The translations under genes and the position numbers were made by a program. The notes under the pieces are model-generated. The model had not been told where the DNA came from, did not search any database, and saw only the letters and a program-made list of their open reading frames with translations. DNA of 64,000 nt from Rosistilla ulvae (lineage in GTDB: Bacteria; Planctomycetota; Planctomycetia; Pirellulales; Pirellulaceae): positions 1,798,001-1,862,000 of the forward strand of contig NZ_CP036261.1 in assembly GCF_007741475.1 (NCBI RefSeq), read 5' to 3'. How positions within the stretch are numbered: the stretch's first letter is position 1; every line of letters starts with the position of its first letter. Of this stretch, positions 1-9,715 are shown in pieces.

Positions 1-1246
1 CGAATCGCTTGCGACGATTGGGATCGGCGGGATCGACCATCGTCGCCCCCTGGGCGAAATCGATCGAGGCTGCTTCGTTGTAGATCATGTCGCCGCGATG
101 CTCCGATTCGTTTTCGAAACGCCGGACTTGCAGGATTCCCGGATTGCTGACCTTGATCGTTTGCTCGGACAGCTTCAGCCGGTACTGCCACGCGCCATCG
201 GGATCGCGAATCGCCCCCAGCTTATAGACTCCGCCGAGTGCCGGTTGATCGTAGGCGGTCACCAGTTTCGTCCCGACGCCCCAGGTATCGATCCGAGCTC
301 CCTGCAGCTTGAGGCTCACGATCAGCCGCTCGTCGAGATCGTTACTGGCGACGATCCGCGCGTCGGGAAAGCCCGAATCGTCGAGGATCTTTCGCGCTTC
401 GATACTCAACCACGCCAGATCGCCCGAATCGAGTCGGATTCCCAACATCTCGTGCCCTTGGGCGCGAAGCGTCCGCGCTGTCTCGACGGCATTGCGGACA
501 CCGGCCAACGTGTCGTAGGTGTCGACCAGAAATAGACTGTTGTTGGGCATCGCCGCGGCATAGGCGTCAAACGCCTCGCGCTCGCTGGGAAACGTCATCA
601 CCCAGCTGTGGGCGTGGGTGCCGAAGATCGGCAGATCGTACAACTTGCCCGCCAGCACGTTGGACGTTCCCGAGCAACCGCCGATGCACGCGGCGCGCGA
701 AGCCGACAGCGAACCGTCGATCCCTTGGGCGCGGCGGAGCCCATATTCGACGACGCGATCGCCGGCGGCAGCTTGGCAAACCCGAGCGGCTTTGGTCGCG
801 ATCAAGGTCTGGAAATTGAGGATGTTCAGCAGCGGCGTCTCCAACAGCTGGCCCATCAGCATCGGCCCCCGAACGCGCAGCAACGGTTCGTGCGGATAGA
901 CGACCGTTCCCTCGGGGATCGCATCGATGTCGCAGCTGAATTTCAGCTGCCCCAAGTACTCGAGAAAACCATCGTCGAACAACGGCTTGGCGTCGGCACC
1001 TCGCAGCGTGGCGAGGTAGGCCAGATCGTCCGCTTCGAAGCGAAAGTTCTCCACGTATTCGATCGCCATTTGCAGCCCACACGCGATCGAGTAGCCGCCT
1101 GAAAACGGATGGTTGCGAAAGAAAAGATGGAACGCCGCCTCGCGCTCCGCCAGGCCATGCTTCCAGTATCCGTAAGCCATCGTCAACTGATAGAGATCGG
1201 TCAACATCGCCAACGAAGGTCGATACAACTGCTGCAAAAGATTCAT
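1..1246 (-). CDS. pncB: nicotinate phosphoribosyltransferase, 3' end outside window
   Basis: Converts nicotinate and PRPP to nicotinate mononucleotide in the NAD salvage (Preiss-Handler) pathway, in the cytoplasm. The minus frame opening at the ATG at 1246 begins [20 protein letters not shown] and stays open to the left edge, so the C-terminus is missing. Family features seen: the [14 protein letters not shown]-terminal segment, EYGLRRAQG, the [15 protein letters not shown] segment, [10 protein letters not shown] around residue 210, and a later IRLDSGDL and DTWGVGT phosphoribosyl-binding part. A GTG four bases upstream opens a different frame and is not the gene. Nothing looks broken in the visible part. 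Confidence 0.93.
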   Translation of the reverse strand, partial: MNLLQQLYRPSLAMLTDLYQLTMAYGYWKHGLAEREAAFHLFFRNHPFSGGYSIACGLQMAIEYVENFRFEADDLAYLATLRGADAKPLFDDGFLEYLGQLKFSCDIDAIPEGTVVYPHEPLLRVRGPMLMGQLLETPLLNILNFQTLIATKAARVCQAAAGDRVVEYGLRRAQGIDGSLSASRAACIGGCSGTSNVLAGKLYDLPIFGTHAHSWVMTFPSEREAFDAYAAAMPNNSLFLVDTYDTLAGVRNAVETARTLRAQGHEMLGIRLDSGDLAWLSIEARKILDDSGFPDARIVASNDLDERLIVSLKLQGARIDTWGVGTKLVTAYDQPALGGVYKLGAIRDPDGAWQYRLKLSEQTIKVSNPGILQVRRFENESEHRGDMIYNEAASIDFAQGATMVDPADPNRRKRF

Positions 1247-1665
1247 GCACGCTGCCCTGTCTACGAGATAGATCCTGGGCACCGGTGTACCCCCAATTCC
1301 TGCCTGCCCTAATGATTTTATCGCAACATTATACTCCATCGGTTTCCGATACGTGCCCGTCGCAAGACGACGCATCAGGGCTATTAAGTGTTTCAAACTG
1401 AGAAGCGTCAGTGGAAATGGAAACCCGACGCGTAAGCGAGGAATTTGCATGCTTCCTCGCTTACGCGTCGGGTCTTCAACAATCCCCAGACTCAAACACT
1501 GATTTGCCCTGGACGACGCATCTCGCGGATCGATCGTGCGGTGGGCCGCGGAAAAATCTCACCTTCGGTCTGTGAATTTTCTCGAAACGGGTCGATCCGG
1601 CTGATACTTTGGTGCACTTGCGTTACAGAATTTATCCCCCCAACAAACACCCCTGAGACCTGAGC
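1247..1665. other. intergenic region with a long hairpin
   Basis: No gene is supported between the divergent nicotinate phosphoribosyltransferase and SGNH hydrolase genes. The stretch should hold both promoters; I see no convincing sigma-70 boxes. It contains the perfect palindrome at 1423-1473, listed separately. Confidence 0.5.
1423..1473. repeat. perfect 21-bp inverted repeat (hairpin)
   Basis: The arms 1423-1443 and 1453-1473 are exact reverse complements (core gacgcgtaagcgagg / cctcgcttacgcgtc) around a 9-base loop. There is no T-tract and it lies upstream of both flanking divergent genes, so a terminator role is unlikely. It looks like a mobile or REP-like intergenic palindrome, but no second copy was found in this window. 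Confidence 0.8.
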
Positions 1666-2877
1666 ATGCCGCGCCCGTTGATGATCGCCTTATTTCTATG
1701 GATCTCCTGTTCGATCTTCGCCGCCAATCCGGCCAGTGCCGACGATTCGCTGACCCTCGATCCGGCCAATTCGATATTGCGCGGCGATTTCCAGAATGCA
1801 CGGATTCTGTTCGAACGGGAGCAGCGCGGGCACGTCGCCTTCATCGGTGGTTCGATCACCGAAATGGATGGCTATCGCCCGATGGTGATGAAGTCGCTGC
1901 AGGAGCGATTCCCAAAAACAGAGTTCACGTTCACCGACGCCGGCATCTCGTCGACCTGTTCGACGACCGGTGCCTTCCGACTGCAGCGCGATGTGTTGGA
2001 CAAGGGGCCCGTCGATCTGTTTTTTGTCGAATTTGCCGTCAACGACGATCAGGACGCGATGCACTCGCGAGAGGCTGCGATTCGCGGGATGGAAGGGATC
2101 ATCCGCCACGCCCGCTTGCACAATCCAAACGCCGACATCGTGCTGACCTACTTTGTGAATCCGGGAATGTTGGCCACGTCGCAGCAGCAGAAAACTCCGC
2201 TCTCGATCGCCGCTCATGAAGCGGTTGCCGAACACTATAAGATCCCAGCGATTCGGCTGGCTCGGCAGGTTGCCAGCAGCATCTCCGCGGGCGATCTCAG
2301 CTGGGAAGTTTACGGTGGCACGCATCCCAAACCGGCGGGAAATCGGATCGCCGCCGATCTGATCGATCAATTGATCGATGTCGCTTGGAAAGGGGACAAG
2401 AACGCAAAGGACGCGAAGATCACGCCTCATCCGTTGCCCGAGCCGATGGATGCGGACAGCTATTTCCGCGGTCGTTTGTTGGATGTCGCCGACGCCGATC
2501 TGACAGCAAAAGCGACGGTGAAAGTTCCCGATTGGGATGCGATTCCCGGGGGCAAGCGAAGCCGCTTCACCAGCGAACGGCTGCTATGTCTCGAGGGGGC
2601 GGGAGCGGAATGCTCGTTGAAATTCAGCGGCACCGCGATCGGAGCTTATGTGTTGGCGGGGCCCGATGCGGCAACGGTCGAAGTGAGTATCGACGGCGGC
2701 GCTTTCCAGCCGTTCGAACTCTACCACCATCACAGCAAAGGGCTGCATTATCCGCGGACTGTGATGTTCGCCACCGATCTGAGCAACGATGCGCATCAGA
2801 TCAAATTGAGAGTCGCTGCGTCACCGGAGCATCCAGAACGCCAGGTCACGCGGATCCTAAACTTCGTCGCCAATTAA
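1666..2877 (+). CDS. secreted SGNH/GDSL-type hydrolase
   Basis: A 403-residue protein with a signal peptide (about residues 1-25, ending NPASA). The SGNH blocks are visible: GGSIT with the nucleophile Ser63, AGISST near 92-97, VNDD with Asn126, and GGTHPKPAGN with His220. The catalytic core covers about residues 50-240. A C-terminal part (about 280-400) looks like a beta-sandwich accessory domain. SGNH enzymes remove acyl or acetyl esters, often from polysaccharides. The real substrate cannot be told from sequence. It is transcribed alone, away from the pncB gene. The start ATG directly precedes the hydrophobic leader. Confidence 0.85.
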   Translation: MPRPLMIALFLWISCSIFAANPASADDSLTLDPANSILRGDFQNARILFEREQRGHVAFIGGSITEMDGYRPMVMKSLQERFPKTEFTFTDAGISSTCSTTGAFRLQRDVLDKGPVDLFFVEFAVNDDQDAMHSREAAIRGMEGIIRHARLHNPNADIVLTYFVNPGMLATSQQQKTPLSIAAHEAVAEHYKIPAIRLARQVASSISAGDLSWEVYGGTHPKPAGNRIAADLIDQLIDVAWKGDKNAKDAKITPHPLPEPMDADSYFRGRLLDVADADLTAKATVKVPDWDAIPGGKRSRFTSERLLCLEGAGAECSLKFSGTAIGAYVLAGPDAATVEVSIDGGAFQPFELYHHHSKGLHYPRTVMFATDLSNDAHQIKLRVAASPEHPERQVTRILNFVAN

Positions 2878-3116
2878 ACGATCTTGATGAAGGTGATCGT
2901 TAGCACGCAGGTTATTGCCAGAATGCTCCTGGCTGAACGAAAAGATGGGTGGTTGATCAATCTGCGAATCCAGCGCCAACGCTCCGACTGCTCCCTAATC
3001 TCCTTTGTCTTTGCTTTGGGGATGACATTCGGGTATAGCGACAAGGATCCCTGGCCCTTCCGGTTTTCGGCCGGAGCAGTAAGGACTCCTTATCTATAAA
3101 AAACATGGTGAAAGAG

Positions 3117-4034
3117 TCACTTGTAGACCCAATTGAACGGAGCAAGCCGAACCCCGCCATGCTTGATTACATTTCCGTTGTCGTTACGAATGGGGACCAA
3201 ACTTGATATATACCACTTACTGCCATCCCGAATGATTTCGGATGCGGATGTCTGCAACACGGTAATCTGTTTGCCCGAATCCACTCCAAAGTCATCAGGA
3301 TCTTTCGAAGCAAGTACTTGGGTTTGGTATTCCCCAGAGCCCCCCATGCAAAACAGATAGAACCAATCCGCATGCTGAATCACTGTCGGACACTGGGTGC
3401 GAGATGTCTTTTCTCGGTAGACAACGATAGGTGTCGACCAGACTTGCGAATCGGGACGGTCCGCCTCGACCATGGCGACCGTGTCGTCCTTTGTGTAGTA
3501 AATCCGATAAGAGTCACCGATCTTCGTCATATACGGGTCCCGGATACCGCTTGGAGTTCGGTTTTTCAGTTCAGAAATCAATCGGCTTGGCGATTGGTGC
3601 CGCCGAAACATCACACCATCTTGACTCGTGGCAAGGCAGATCTGTCCCCCACCGCCGTAAGTCATGTGATAGGTCCCGTCCGCCTTGTAGACGTGAGGGG
3701 CCTGAACAACTCCAGGCGTTTCGCCATGTTTCTCTTCTCCCTGCCACAACTCAGACGACAGCCGCCATTGATCGTTCAATCGAGCTCCCCCTGCCCACTG
3801 ACTGAAGATCCGACCGTTTTCGGTATCGCGAATCTGTGTCCACAGTCTCCACTTCCCATCGCTCGCGGTCCAGAAACAGTGATCGACAACCTCACTGTGG
3901 GGCGAACTGTCAGAATTGCCGGCTACTTGCCACCAATCCTTGACAATCACAGGAACAGGGGGATCGTCGGCTGCTGATGCAAACGCGGGAAGCAGCATGA
4001 CACATAGGTTTAATGTAAATACTCGTAGGTTCAT
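3117..4034 (-). CDS. secreted GH43-like five-bladed propeller protein
   Basis: A 305-residue protein with a signal peptide (about 1-22, ending AFASA). The body has repeated blade-like segments, such as APHVYKADGTYHMTYGGGG, CLATSQDGV, GIRDPYMTKIGDSYRIYYTK and CPTVIQHADWFYLFCMGGS. These resemble the glycoside hydrolase family 43/117-type five-bladed beta-propeller fold. That points to a periplasmic or secreted carbohydrate-active protein, but I cannot assign the catalytic triad or substrate with certainty. It stands alone, convergent with the SGNH hydrolase gene and 240 bp from it. Confidence 0.7.
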   Translation of the reverse strand: MNLRVFTLNLCVMLLPAFASAADDPPVPVIVKDWWQVAGNSDSSPHSEVVDHCFWTASDGKWRLWTQIRDTENGRIFSQWAGGARLNDQWRLSSELWQGEEKHGETPGVVQAPHVYKADGTYHMTYGGGGQICLATSQDGVMFRRHQSPSRLISELKNRTPSGIRDPYMTKIGDSYRIYYTKDDTVAMVEADRPDSQVWSTPIVVYREKTSRTQCPTVIQHADWFYLFCMGGSGEYQTQVLASKDPDDFGVDSGKQITVLQTSASEIIRDGSKWYISSLVPIRNDNGNVIKHGGVRLAPFNWVYK

Positions 4035-4570
4035 GGTTCTTTACAGGGAGGCAGCGTTCACCGGGGCGCGGCGAACTGTGTTAATCTCAAAACCCGCGCG
4101 ACCCGCGGCTCCGTGCACAACCCATTGTTATTTGCGATTGCGGTTCCCGGACTGCGTGGGATCGGTGAATCGTTCCACATCGCCAGAGTCAGCAACGGAC
4201 TTGATTATTTAATTACGTATTGCCAATAGTCTACGCACGTGCCGTGTGAAGAACAACTAGTTCGGGGTGTTGCCGTCGGTCTGGATGGGGTGTCGTGTTC
4301 AGGGCCCTCTGCTATCGTGGTGCGGATATCGCAAGGCTCAAAATAGTGCTCGCGATCGAATCTGAAAATCGCTCTTGAAACCTGTGAATTTCGAAAGTGC
4401 TTTGGTTGTTCAAATTGATTAACACAAAAACGGTCTGGCGTTAGCGTACGAAGAAATAGGTCGCTTCTCATGTTACGGTTTCGCCGAGCTCAGTCATGCC
4501 GGATGTGCTACCCGCCACTGCTTTCTCGTTTGTTTGCGCAGTGGATTTAACATACACGTCTATGCTCGAG
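4035..4570. other. gene-poor stretch beside a transposase relic
   Basis: Short open frames here (for example 4205-4471 on the minus strand, 88 codons) have no recognisable domain and I treat them as noise. The stretch lies between the 5' end of the GH43-like gene and the decayed IS4-type transposase, so it may be degraded IS flank. Confidence 0.4.
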
Positions 4571-4980
4571 TCAAGAAAACGGGACAGGACTGAATGACGC
4601 GGACATCGTTCTTAAGCTGCTGTGGCGTAACCGTTTTGGTGTGGGGGACGTGGAGATAGTTACGAGTCTGTAGCTCTTTGACCTACGCTTGAGTTCGCGT
4701 TTTTTCTTGACGTCCCGGCCGCTCCCCAACCGCGAAATCCGAAATCGTCTCAAACAAATTGTCCCACTGCCGGGTCCGGTTCACCGAGCGTAGACGCAAA
4801 CAGGCCGCAACTTCCTCCAACGCCTGAAGCACGCCCGTACAGCTCAGTCGGGTCGGACTGAGAGACGCAAGCGAGCATCGCTGCGCGTGATAGGTTGAAG
4901 CCAATCATGCGCCAGATGATTTTCTTGCAAACCATTTGTGGGCTCTTACAGCGAAGATGTTCCAACTGCGTTTGCTGGCA
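4571..4980 (-). pseudogene. IS4-family transposase C-terminal remnant, frameshifted
   Basis: Three minus frames must be joined to read one transposase tail. From about 4975: QLEHLRCKSPQMVCKKIIWRM then IGFNLSRAAMLA. After a shift near 4830: LSCTGVLQALEE, then QWDNLFETISDFAVGERPGR. After a second shift near 4690: KRELKRRSKSYRL. This order matches the C-terminal third of the DDE transposases of the IS4 family that are common in planctomycetes. The N-terminal catalytic part is absent upstream. No terminal inverted repeats were identified. The product cannot be functional. Confidence 0.75.
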
Positions 4981-5053
4981 CAGCGGGCGAGTGGCGGAAG
5001 TTTAAAAAACACAGCACAAGAAGGTGCCGGTGTTACAGCTGTGTGGTTGGACA

Positions 5054-7447
5054 TTAATGGGGCAGGATCAGATAGGGTTTGTCGTCGACCACAACCAGGA
5101 TCTCCACCGCTTCGGTGAGATAGGGATTCATCTTCTTGCCAAGCTTGTCGAGCAGGCCAAAGTAGGCGTCGCTGAACTGAGTGACCTTGGTCGCCGCTTC
5201 GATCTGCTCTTTAGTTGCCTCGGCATCGACGTAGCGATTGTACTTCAAGTAGAACGTTTTCGTCGCGATCTGTTTGACGCGAGGCAGGCTGCTGTGCGGT
5301 GCCTCCGGTTCAGCCGCCGACATGTTCGGCGCCGGTCTGATCGCTGAACCACTCGGTTTTCCGCCAAAGACACCTGGCCTGGCAACGTTGCCTGCGTTCG
5401 CCGCAGGCCGTCCCAAGCTTTGGCTTGCACCCGCCGCGGGTGCTGCGGGCGCGATCATCGGTTGATTGGAACTTTGTATTCCTCGATTCGCTTGTTTCAG
5501 CTGCGATTTAAACGAACGCTGATGGAAGGCGTCGGCTCCCGATTCGGCATGCAATCGGTGCAGTTGCACTTGAGCCAACTCGCGGCCCGCGGTGCGATCG
5601 TTCAGATCGGTCTTCTCTTCGGCGAGATAGGCGGTGTAGGGAGTCAGGATTCCATGCTTCTTCGACAGTAGAATCAGTTCGTCCACCAATTCGCTCTGCT
5701 CTCCATACAGATCGATCTCGTCGATGATCTGACCGATCCGCCGCGTCGCCCACAAGCGTTCGACGAAGACATTTTTTGAATCGTCGGTCTGTTTCGCGAA
5801 TTTGCCGTCGAACACAAACTCCTGCGATTCGCCCTCAAACTCTCCCGTCAGCTTGATCTGCACATCGCCATCCCGACGGTAGCGTCCCGCGATCACTAAT
5901 TGATCGCCCGAGAAGAGGTCATAGATTTCGGAGGGATACAACATTCGCGTCGCTCCCTGGCGGCCGTCGACGGTGATCTCCAGCTTGGCACCGGTCAGCG
6001 CCGGAGCGCCGATGCGGTCGTAGAGCTTTTTGACAACATCATCCAACGGTTCCCCCGGACGAACATACATCGTTTGACCGAAGCAGACTTCCGCCAGTTT
6101 GTCCAACAGGCGGCTGTTCACATCGTGGCCGATCCCCAAACTGAACAACCGCGTTCCAGAAGCGATTTGTTTGGACGCTTTGTCAGCGATCTTCATCCCG
6201 TTTTTCTCACCAACGGTCGGCTGGCCATCGCTCATGAAAACCACATAAGCTGGCCCGTCGCTTCCCTTGGTCGCCGCCAAGGCTTTGCTGAGCGCCGCGT
6301 CGATGTTCGTGCTACCGCCAGCCAAAATCGAATCGATGTAGTCGGTTGCGTCGTCGCGAGTCGCGGGATCGGCGGCGATCAGATCATTGTTAAAGCTGTC
6401 GACGTCGCTGTCGTAGGTGATCAGGGTGAATTGATCTTGCGGTTTTAATTGGTCGACAACGTATCGCGACGCGCGGCGTGCTTGTTCGATCTTCTCGCCG
6501 CGCATGCTGCCGCTCTTGTCGACAACGACGACGATGTTCTTGCCAACTTTCGCGTTTGCCGGATCGGACTCGGGCAGCGACGGTTGCAACAACATCAAGA
6601 AGTACCCGTCCTCGTTAGGGTCGGGACGGTGCGCGATCAACGACATCTGCAGCGGGCTGTCACCCGCTTCCCACAAGACGCGAAAATCGCTCTCGGGACC
6701 ATGCTTCTTTGCCGCATATTTGAACTCGCTGCGATGATCGTCGCGGCGGTCGAAAGCGACTTCGTGCGTGGGGCTGTAGACATTGCCTAGCTTCGCGTCG
6801 CTGCGGATCCGGCCGCGGATCACGATCTCGCCGATCGGTTGGCTGGTGAATTGGGCGGGTGCCAGCGGCAGCGTCCAGTCGTTCATCGACCCGCTGCGAC
6901 GGCAGATCTGTGAATATTGTAGCGTCACCGTTCGCTCGGCTCCCGGCGGCACGGGGAAGACTTGCGTTTGGAACATCCCATGCCCAATCCATTGAACCAA
7001 CGCCGGATCTTTGCTGCGCCGCACGTACCCCTCGTAGATCTCCCTCGCTTTGTCCGCTTCCAACAGCCGGCCCGTCAACTCTTCGCCATCGACCATAAAT
7101 GTCATCTGGTCGATCGCTCCATCGTCGGGCAGTGGGAAGATAAATTTCACCTGCAGCGTCCGGCTTGTGACATTCTTAAACGTCTGATCGACTTGCACTT
7201 TAGCGATCTGCCCCTGGACGGAAGCGTCGATTTCCAGCCGAGCGATGTCGTACAGGAAACCAGGAGTTGCGGGCTGCGGCCGAGGATGCGGACTCGGCCG
7301 CCACGGCGGTCGGATCGGCCGCGGCAACCGATCTCCGATCCCAGGTTCCGAAGCGATCAGCAGGCCTTGCGCCTGGGCTGGCGAGATCCAGAACAGCGAC
7401 AGACACAGGCTGGCGCAGGTGGCGATCGTGGCAATTGTTCGCGACAT
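5054..7447 (-). CDS. secreted VIT and von Willebrand A domain protein
   Basis: A 797-residue protein from the ATG at 7447, which follows an AAGGA ribosome site and opens the signal peptide (1-27, ending SPAQAQ). The upstream extension of the same frame is rejected. A Pro-rich linker (40-62) leads to a VIT domain (about 63-185, with VKFIFPLPDDGAIDQM and EADKAREIYEGYV). A VWA domain follows, with an intact MIDAS DKSGS at 310-314. The C-terminal third is Ala/Pro-rich and ends in a region with AYFGLLDKLGKKMNPYL. VIT/VWA proteins act in metal-dependent binding at the envelope; the ligand is unknown. Divergent from the ABC ATPase gene. Confidence 0.85.
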   Translation of the reverse strand: MSRTIATIATCASLCLSLFWISPAQAQGLLIASEPGIGDRLPRPIRPPWRPSPHPRPQPATPGFLYDIARLEIDASVQGQIAKVQVDQTFKNVTSRTLQVKFIFPLPDDGAIDQMTFMVDGEELTGRLLEADKAREIYEGYVRRSKDPALVQWIGHGMFQTQVFPVPPGAERTVTLQYSQICRRSGSMNDWTLPLAPAQFTSQPIGEIVIRGRIRSDAKLGNVYSPTHEVAFDRRDDHRSEFKYAAKKHGPESDFRVLWEAGDSPLQMSLIAHRPDPNEDGYFLMLLQPSLPESDPANAKVGKNIVVVVDKSGSMRGEKIEQARRASRYVVDQLKPQDQFTLITYDSDVDSFNNDLIAADPATRDDATDYIDSILAGGSTNIDAALSKALAATKGSDGPAYVVFMSDGQPTVGEKNGMKIADKASKQIASGTRLFSLGIGHDVNSRLLDKLAEVCFGQTMYVRPGEPLDDVVKKLYDRIGAPALTGAKLEITVDGRQGATRMLYPSEIYDLFSGDQLVIAGRYRRDGDVQIKLTGEFEGESQEFVFDGKFAKQTDDSKNVFVERLWATRRIGQIIDEIDLYGEQSELVDELILLSKKHGILTPYTAYLAEEKTDLNDRTAGRELAQVQLHRLHAESGADAFHQRSFKSQLKQANRGIQSSNQPMIAPAAPAAGASQSLGRPAANAGNVARPGVFGGKPSGSAIRPAPNMSAAEPEAPHSSLPRVKQIATKTFYLKYNRYVDAEATKEQIEAATKVTQFSDAYFGLLDKLGKKMNPYLTEAVEILVVVDDKPYLILPH

Positions 7448-7762
7448 GGTTTCGGTTCCTTTGATAAGCGGAAAACGACGAGTGCCCCAACGAGCGGCGG
7501 CAACGCTCGCTGTCCTAGACGCACTGACCCCACGGCGGTTCCCAAAAACAGGGTGAATCCAATTTTGAATGGCAGGTATCCGCCGGCACGTATGTGCGGC
7601 CGGTGCACCTGGCAATCGGACGCTAATACGAACAGGCGGATTTGAACGGACACAGAAACTGAAGTTGCCCTGTTTCCGAGAAGCTTGCCGACGACACGAA
7701 GGGACGATTTGCGATAGAATTGGAGGCGCAACTGGACGATTGGATCGGCGCAGGATTTCTCG
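7448..7762. promoter_or_regulatory. divergent intergenic region
   Basis: 315 bp between two divergent genes, so it must hold both promoters. Apart from the AAGGA ribosome site just upstream of the VIT/VWA ATG I see no clear promoter boxes or operators. Confidence 0.35.
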
Positions 7763-8689
7763 ATGATTGAACTCAACGGCTTTGGCAAAGACTACGGCGA
7801 CTTCACCGCCGTCGACTGCATCGACATGAAAATCGAGGCGGGGGAGGTGTTTGGGTTTATCGGTCCCAACGGCGCTGGCAAAAGCACCTCGATCCGTTTC
7901 CTAGCGACCCTGCTAAAAGCATCGCGCGGCGACGGAACGGTCGCCGGACACAGCGTCTCTCGCGATCCGATGGCGGTCCGCCGCGTGGTCGGTTACATGC
8001 CCGATAACTTTGGCGTCTACGATGGGATGCGGGTCTGGGAGTTTCTAGACTTCTTCGCTGTCGCCTACCAGATTCGCAAAGAGGCGCGGAAGCGGATCAT
8101 TTCCGAAGTCCTCGAACTGTTGGACCTGTCGCACAAGCGGGACGATTTCGTCAACGGGCTCTCCCGCGGCATGAAACAACGACTGTGCCTTGCCAAGACG
8201 CTTGTCCACGACCCGCCGGTTCTGATCCTCGACGAACCGGCTAGCGGTCTGGATCCGCGGGCCCGCGTCGAAGTCAAAGCGTTATTAAAAGAGCTGCGGC
8301 GGATGGGGAAAACGATCCTGATCAGCAGCCACATTTTGACCGAGCTCGCCGATTGCTGCACTTCGATTGGGATCATCGAACGAGGCAAGATCCTGATGCA
8401 CGGGCCGATCGATTCGGTTTACCGGCAACTGCGCCGCAATCGTGTCTTGGAGGTCAGCTTCCTCGAAAACCAAGATGCGGGGCTGTCGATCTTGCGGAGC
8501 AGCGAAGCGCTGCGGTCGTTGGACGTGATCGGCGACAAAGCGACAGCGGAAATGGAGACCGACGACGAGGGGATGGCTCAATTGTTGGAACGGATGCTGG
8601 CCGAAGGGGTCCGCGTGCGGAAGTTCAACGACAAAGATCCGACGCTCGAAGACGTCTTTATGACAGTCACCAAGGGCCTGGTTTCCTAA
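7763..8689 (+). CDS. ABC transporter ATP-binding protein
   Basis: 308 residues. Walker A GPNGAGKST at 34-42, signature LSRGMKQ near 133, Walker B LILDEPASGLD near 155, and the H-loop ISSHILTEL region near 190. The C-terminal 80 residues form the extra domain seen in ABC-2 type export ATPases of the CcmA/NatA class. No permease gene lies next to it; the next gene is a small zinc-ribbon protein. It therefore works with a partner encoded elsewhere or with an unrecognised one. Cytoplasmic face of the inner membrane; the substrate is unknown. Confidence 0.9.
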   Translation: MIELNGFGKDYGDFTAVDCIDMKIEAGEVFGFIGPNGAGKSTSIRFLATLLKASRGDGTVAGHSVSRDPMAVRRVVGYMPDNFGVYDGMRVWEFLDFFAVAYQIRKEARKRIISEVLELLDLSHKRDDFVNGLSRGMKQRLCLAKTLVHDPPVLILDEPASGLDPRARVEVKALLKELRRMGKTILISSHILTELADCCTSIGIIERGKILMHGPIDSVYRQLRRNRVLEVSFLENQDAGLSILRSSEALRSLDVIGDKATAEMETDDEGMAQLLERMLAEGVRVRKFNDKDPTLEDVFMTVTKGLVS

Positions 8690-8697
8690 CAGCAAGA

Positions 8698-8762
8698 TGG
8701 TCGCCTTTCGCTCCGCGAAAGAGCGTTTCGGGGCCGCACCTTCGCGGAGCGAAAGGCGACCA
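8698..8762. repeat. palindromic intergenic repeat, copy 1
   Basis: Arms 8698-8719 and 8741-8762 are exact 22-bp reverse complements (core tcgcctttcgctccgcgaa) around a 21-base loop, just after the ABC ATPase stop. A second, diverged copy of the same arms lies at 38659-38719. This marks it as a dispersed REP-like element. It could also act as a terminator or an mRNA 3' stabiliser, though no T-tract follows. Confidence 0.85.
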
Positions 8763-8796
8763 ACCCGATCCGCTTAATTTTTTAAGGGTTCCTGCG

Positions 8797-8979
8797 ATGC
8801 AAGACGAAGCAAAATATATCTGCGATGGCTGTGGTGAGGAGATCGTGATCCCGATCGATCTCTCGGCGGGCGTCAGCCAAGATTACGTCGAAGACTGTCC
8901 AGTCTGCTGCCGCCCCAACGTGATCCACGTCGACATCGACGCCGATGGGATGGCCAACGTCTGGACCGAACGCGAATAA
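8797..8979 (+). CDS. small CPXCG-type cysteine-rich protein
   Basis: A 60-residue protein. Two cysteine pairs, CDGC near residue 9 and CPVC near residue 36, sit 24 residues apart in an acidic chain: the layout of the small CPXCG zinc-ribbon family. The ATG at 8797 gives the start right before the conserved part; an in-frame extension upstream runs back through the palindromic repeat and is not credible. The likely role is a zinc-binding protein. No partner is known for the family as far as I can say. Confidence 0.8.
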   Translation: MQDEAKYICDGCGEEIVIPIDLSAGVSQDYVEDCPVCCRPNVIHVDIDADGMANVWTERE

Positions 8980-9107
8980 TATCCAGGTAGGCCGGCGGAT
9001 CGGCTGTGCGGACTGTCGGTTTGCTTGCATCGGCCGATTGCTGGCGAACAATCCGCCAGCGGCTGCGTATTAACACGGTTCCCTGCGATCTTCCTAACGG
9101 AGTGACA

Positions 9108-9704
9108 ATGTTTTCCATGACGTCGATGAAATCAAACGCCCCCGACAATTCGAAGATTGTCGGCCGAGCTAGCTTTCGGCAAATCGGTTGCCTGTTGGCG
9201 CTGAGCCTTGTTCTGGCAGGCTGCGACGCGGCGTCGGACGCCGGTTCCGCGGCCGCTCCCGCTGTCGACAGCGAGTTCCTGTTGGCGGAAGTCCCCGCCG
9301 ATGCGGTCAGCATCTCCGACGCCAAACAGGGGTTGGAAGCGGGAGGTCCGGTGACGGTGATCGCGCGGATTACCGCTGGCGAGCACGATCCGTTTGAGGC
9401 GGACAAGGCGATGTTTTTGATGAAGAGCGATACGACGACGACGTTGGACGCCGAAGCAGCTGCGGCTCACGAAGGCCCCGGCCACGATCCCGACAACTGT
9501 CCGTTTTGCAAGCAAAAGAACAACCCAACCGATTCGGTAGCGATCGTTCGCTTCCTCGATGAAGAGGGGAAGATCCTGCCGCAAGACGCCCGGGAAATGT
9601 TGGGCGTTAAGAAAGACCAAGTCGTTGTCGTTCAAGGGACTGCGTCGGTCGATCCGCTAGGCCATCTGATGATCGACGCCAGCGGACTGTTTATCGTTCG
9701 CTAA
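9108..9704 (+). CDS. lipoprotein of unknown function with a CPFC motif
   Basis: 198 residues from the ATG at 9108, which follows a GGAG ribosome site. An in-frame upstream extension was rejected for lack of a ribosome site. The leader ends in the lipobox LVLAGC with Cys39, so the protein is probably membrane-anchored in the periplasm. The body shows a nucleic-acid-binding (OB) like segment VTVIARITAGEHDPFEADKA and a GHDPDNCPFCKQK motif near residue 125 that may bind metal. Similar proteins occur in planctomycetes without an assigned role. Confidence 0.7.
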   Translation: MFSMTSMKSNAPDNSKIVGRASFRQIGCLLALSLVLAGCDAASDAGSAAAPAVDSEFLLAEVPADAVSISDAKQGLEAGGPVTVIARITAGEHDPFEADKAMFLMKSDTTTTLDAEAAAAHEGPGHDPDNCPFCKQKNNPTDSVAIVRFLDEEGKILPQDAREMLGVKKDQVVVVQGTASVDPLGHLMIDASGLFIVR

Positions 9705-9715
9705 CCGTCGGCGGT

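Noticed and set aside
567-1250. A 227-codon minus frame starting at a GTG at 1250
   Set aside because: The neighbouring frame from the ATG at 1246 reads as nicotinate phosphoribosyltransferase through to the window edge.
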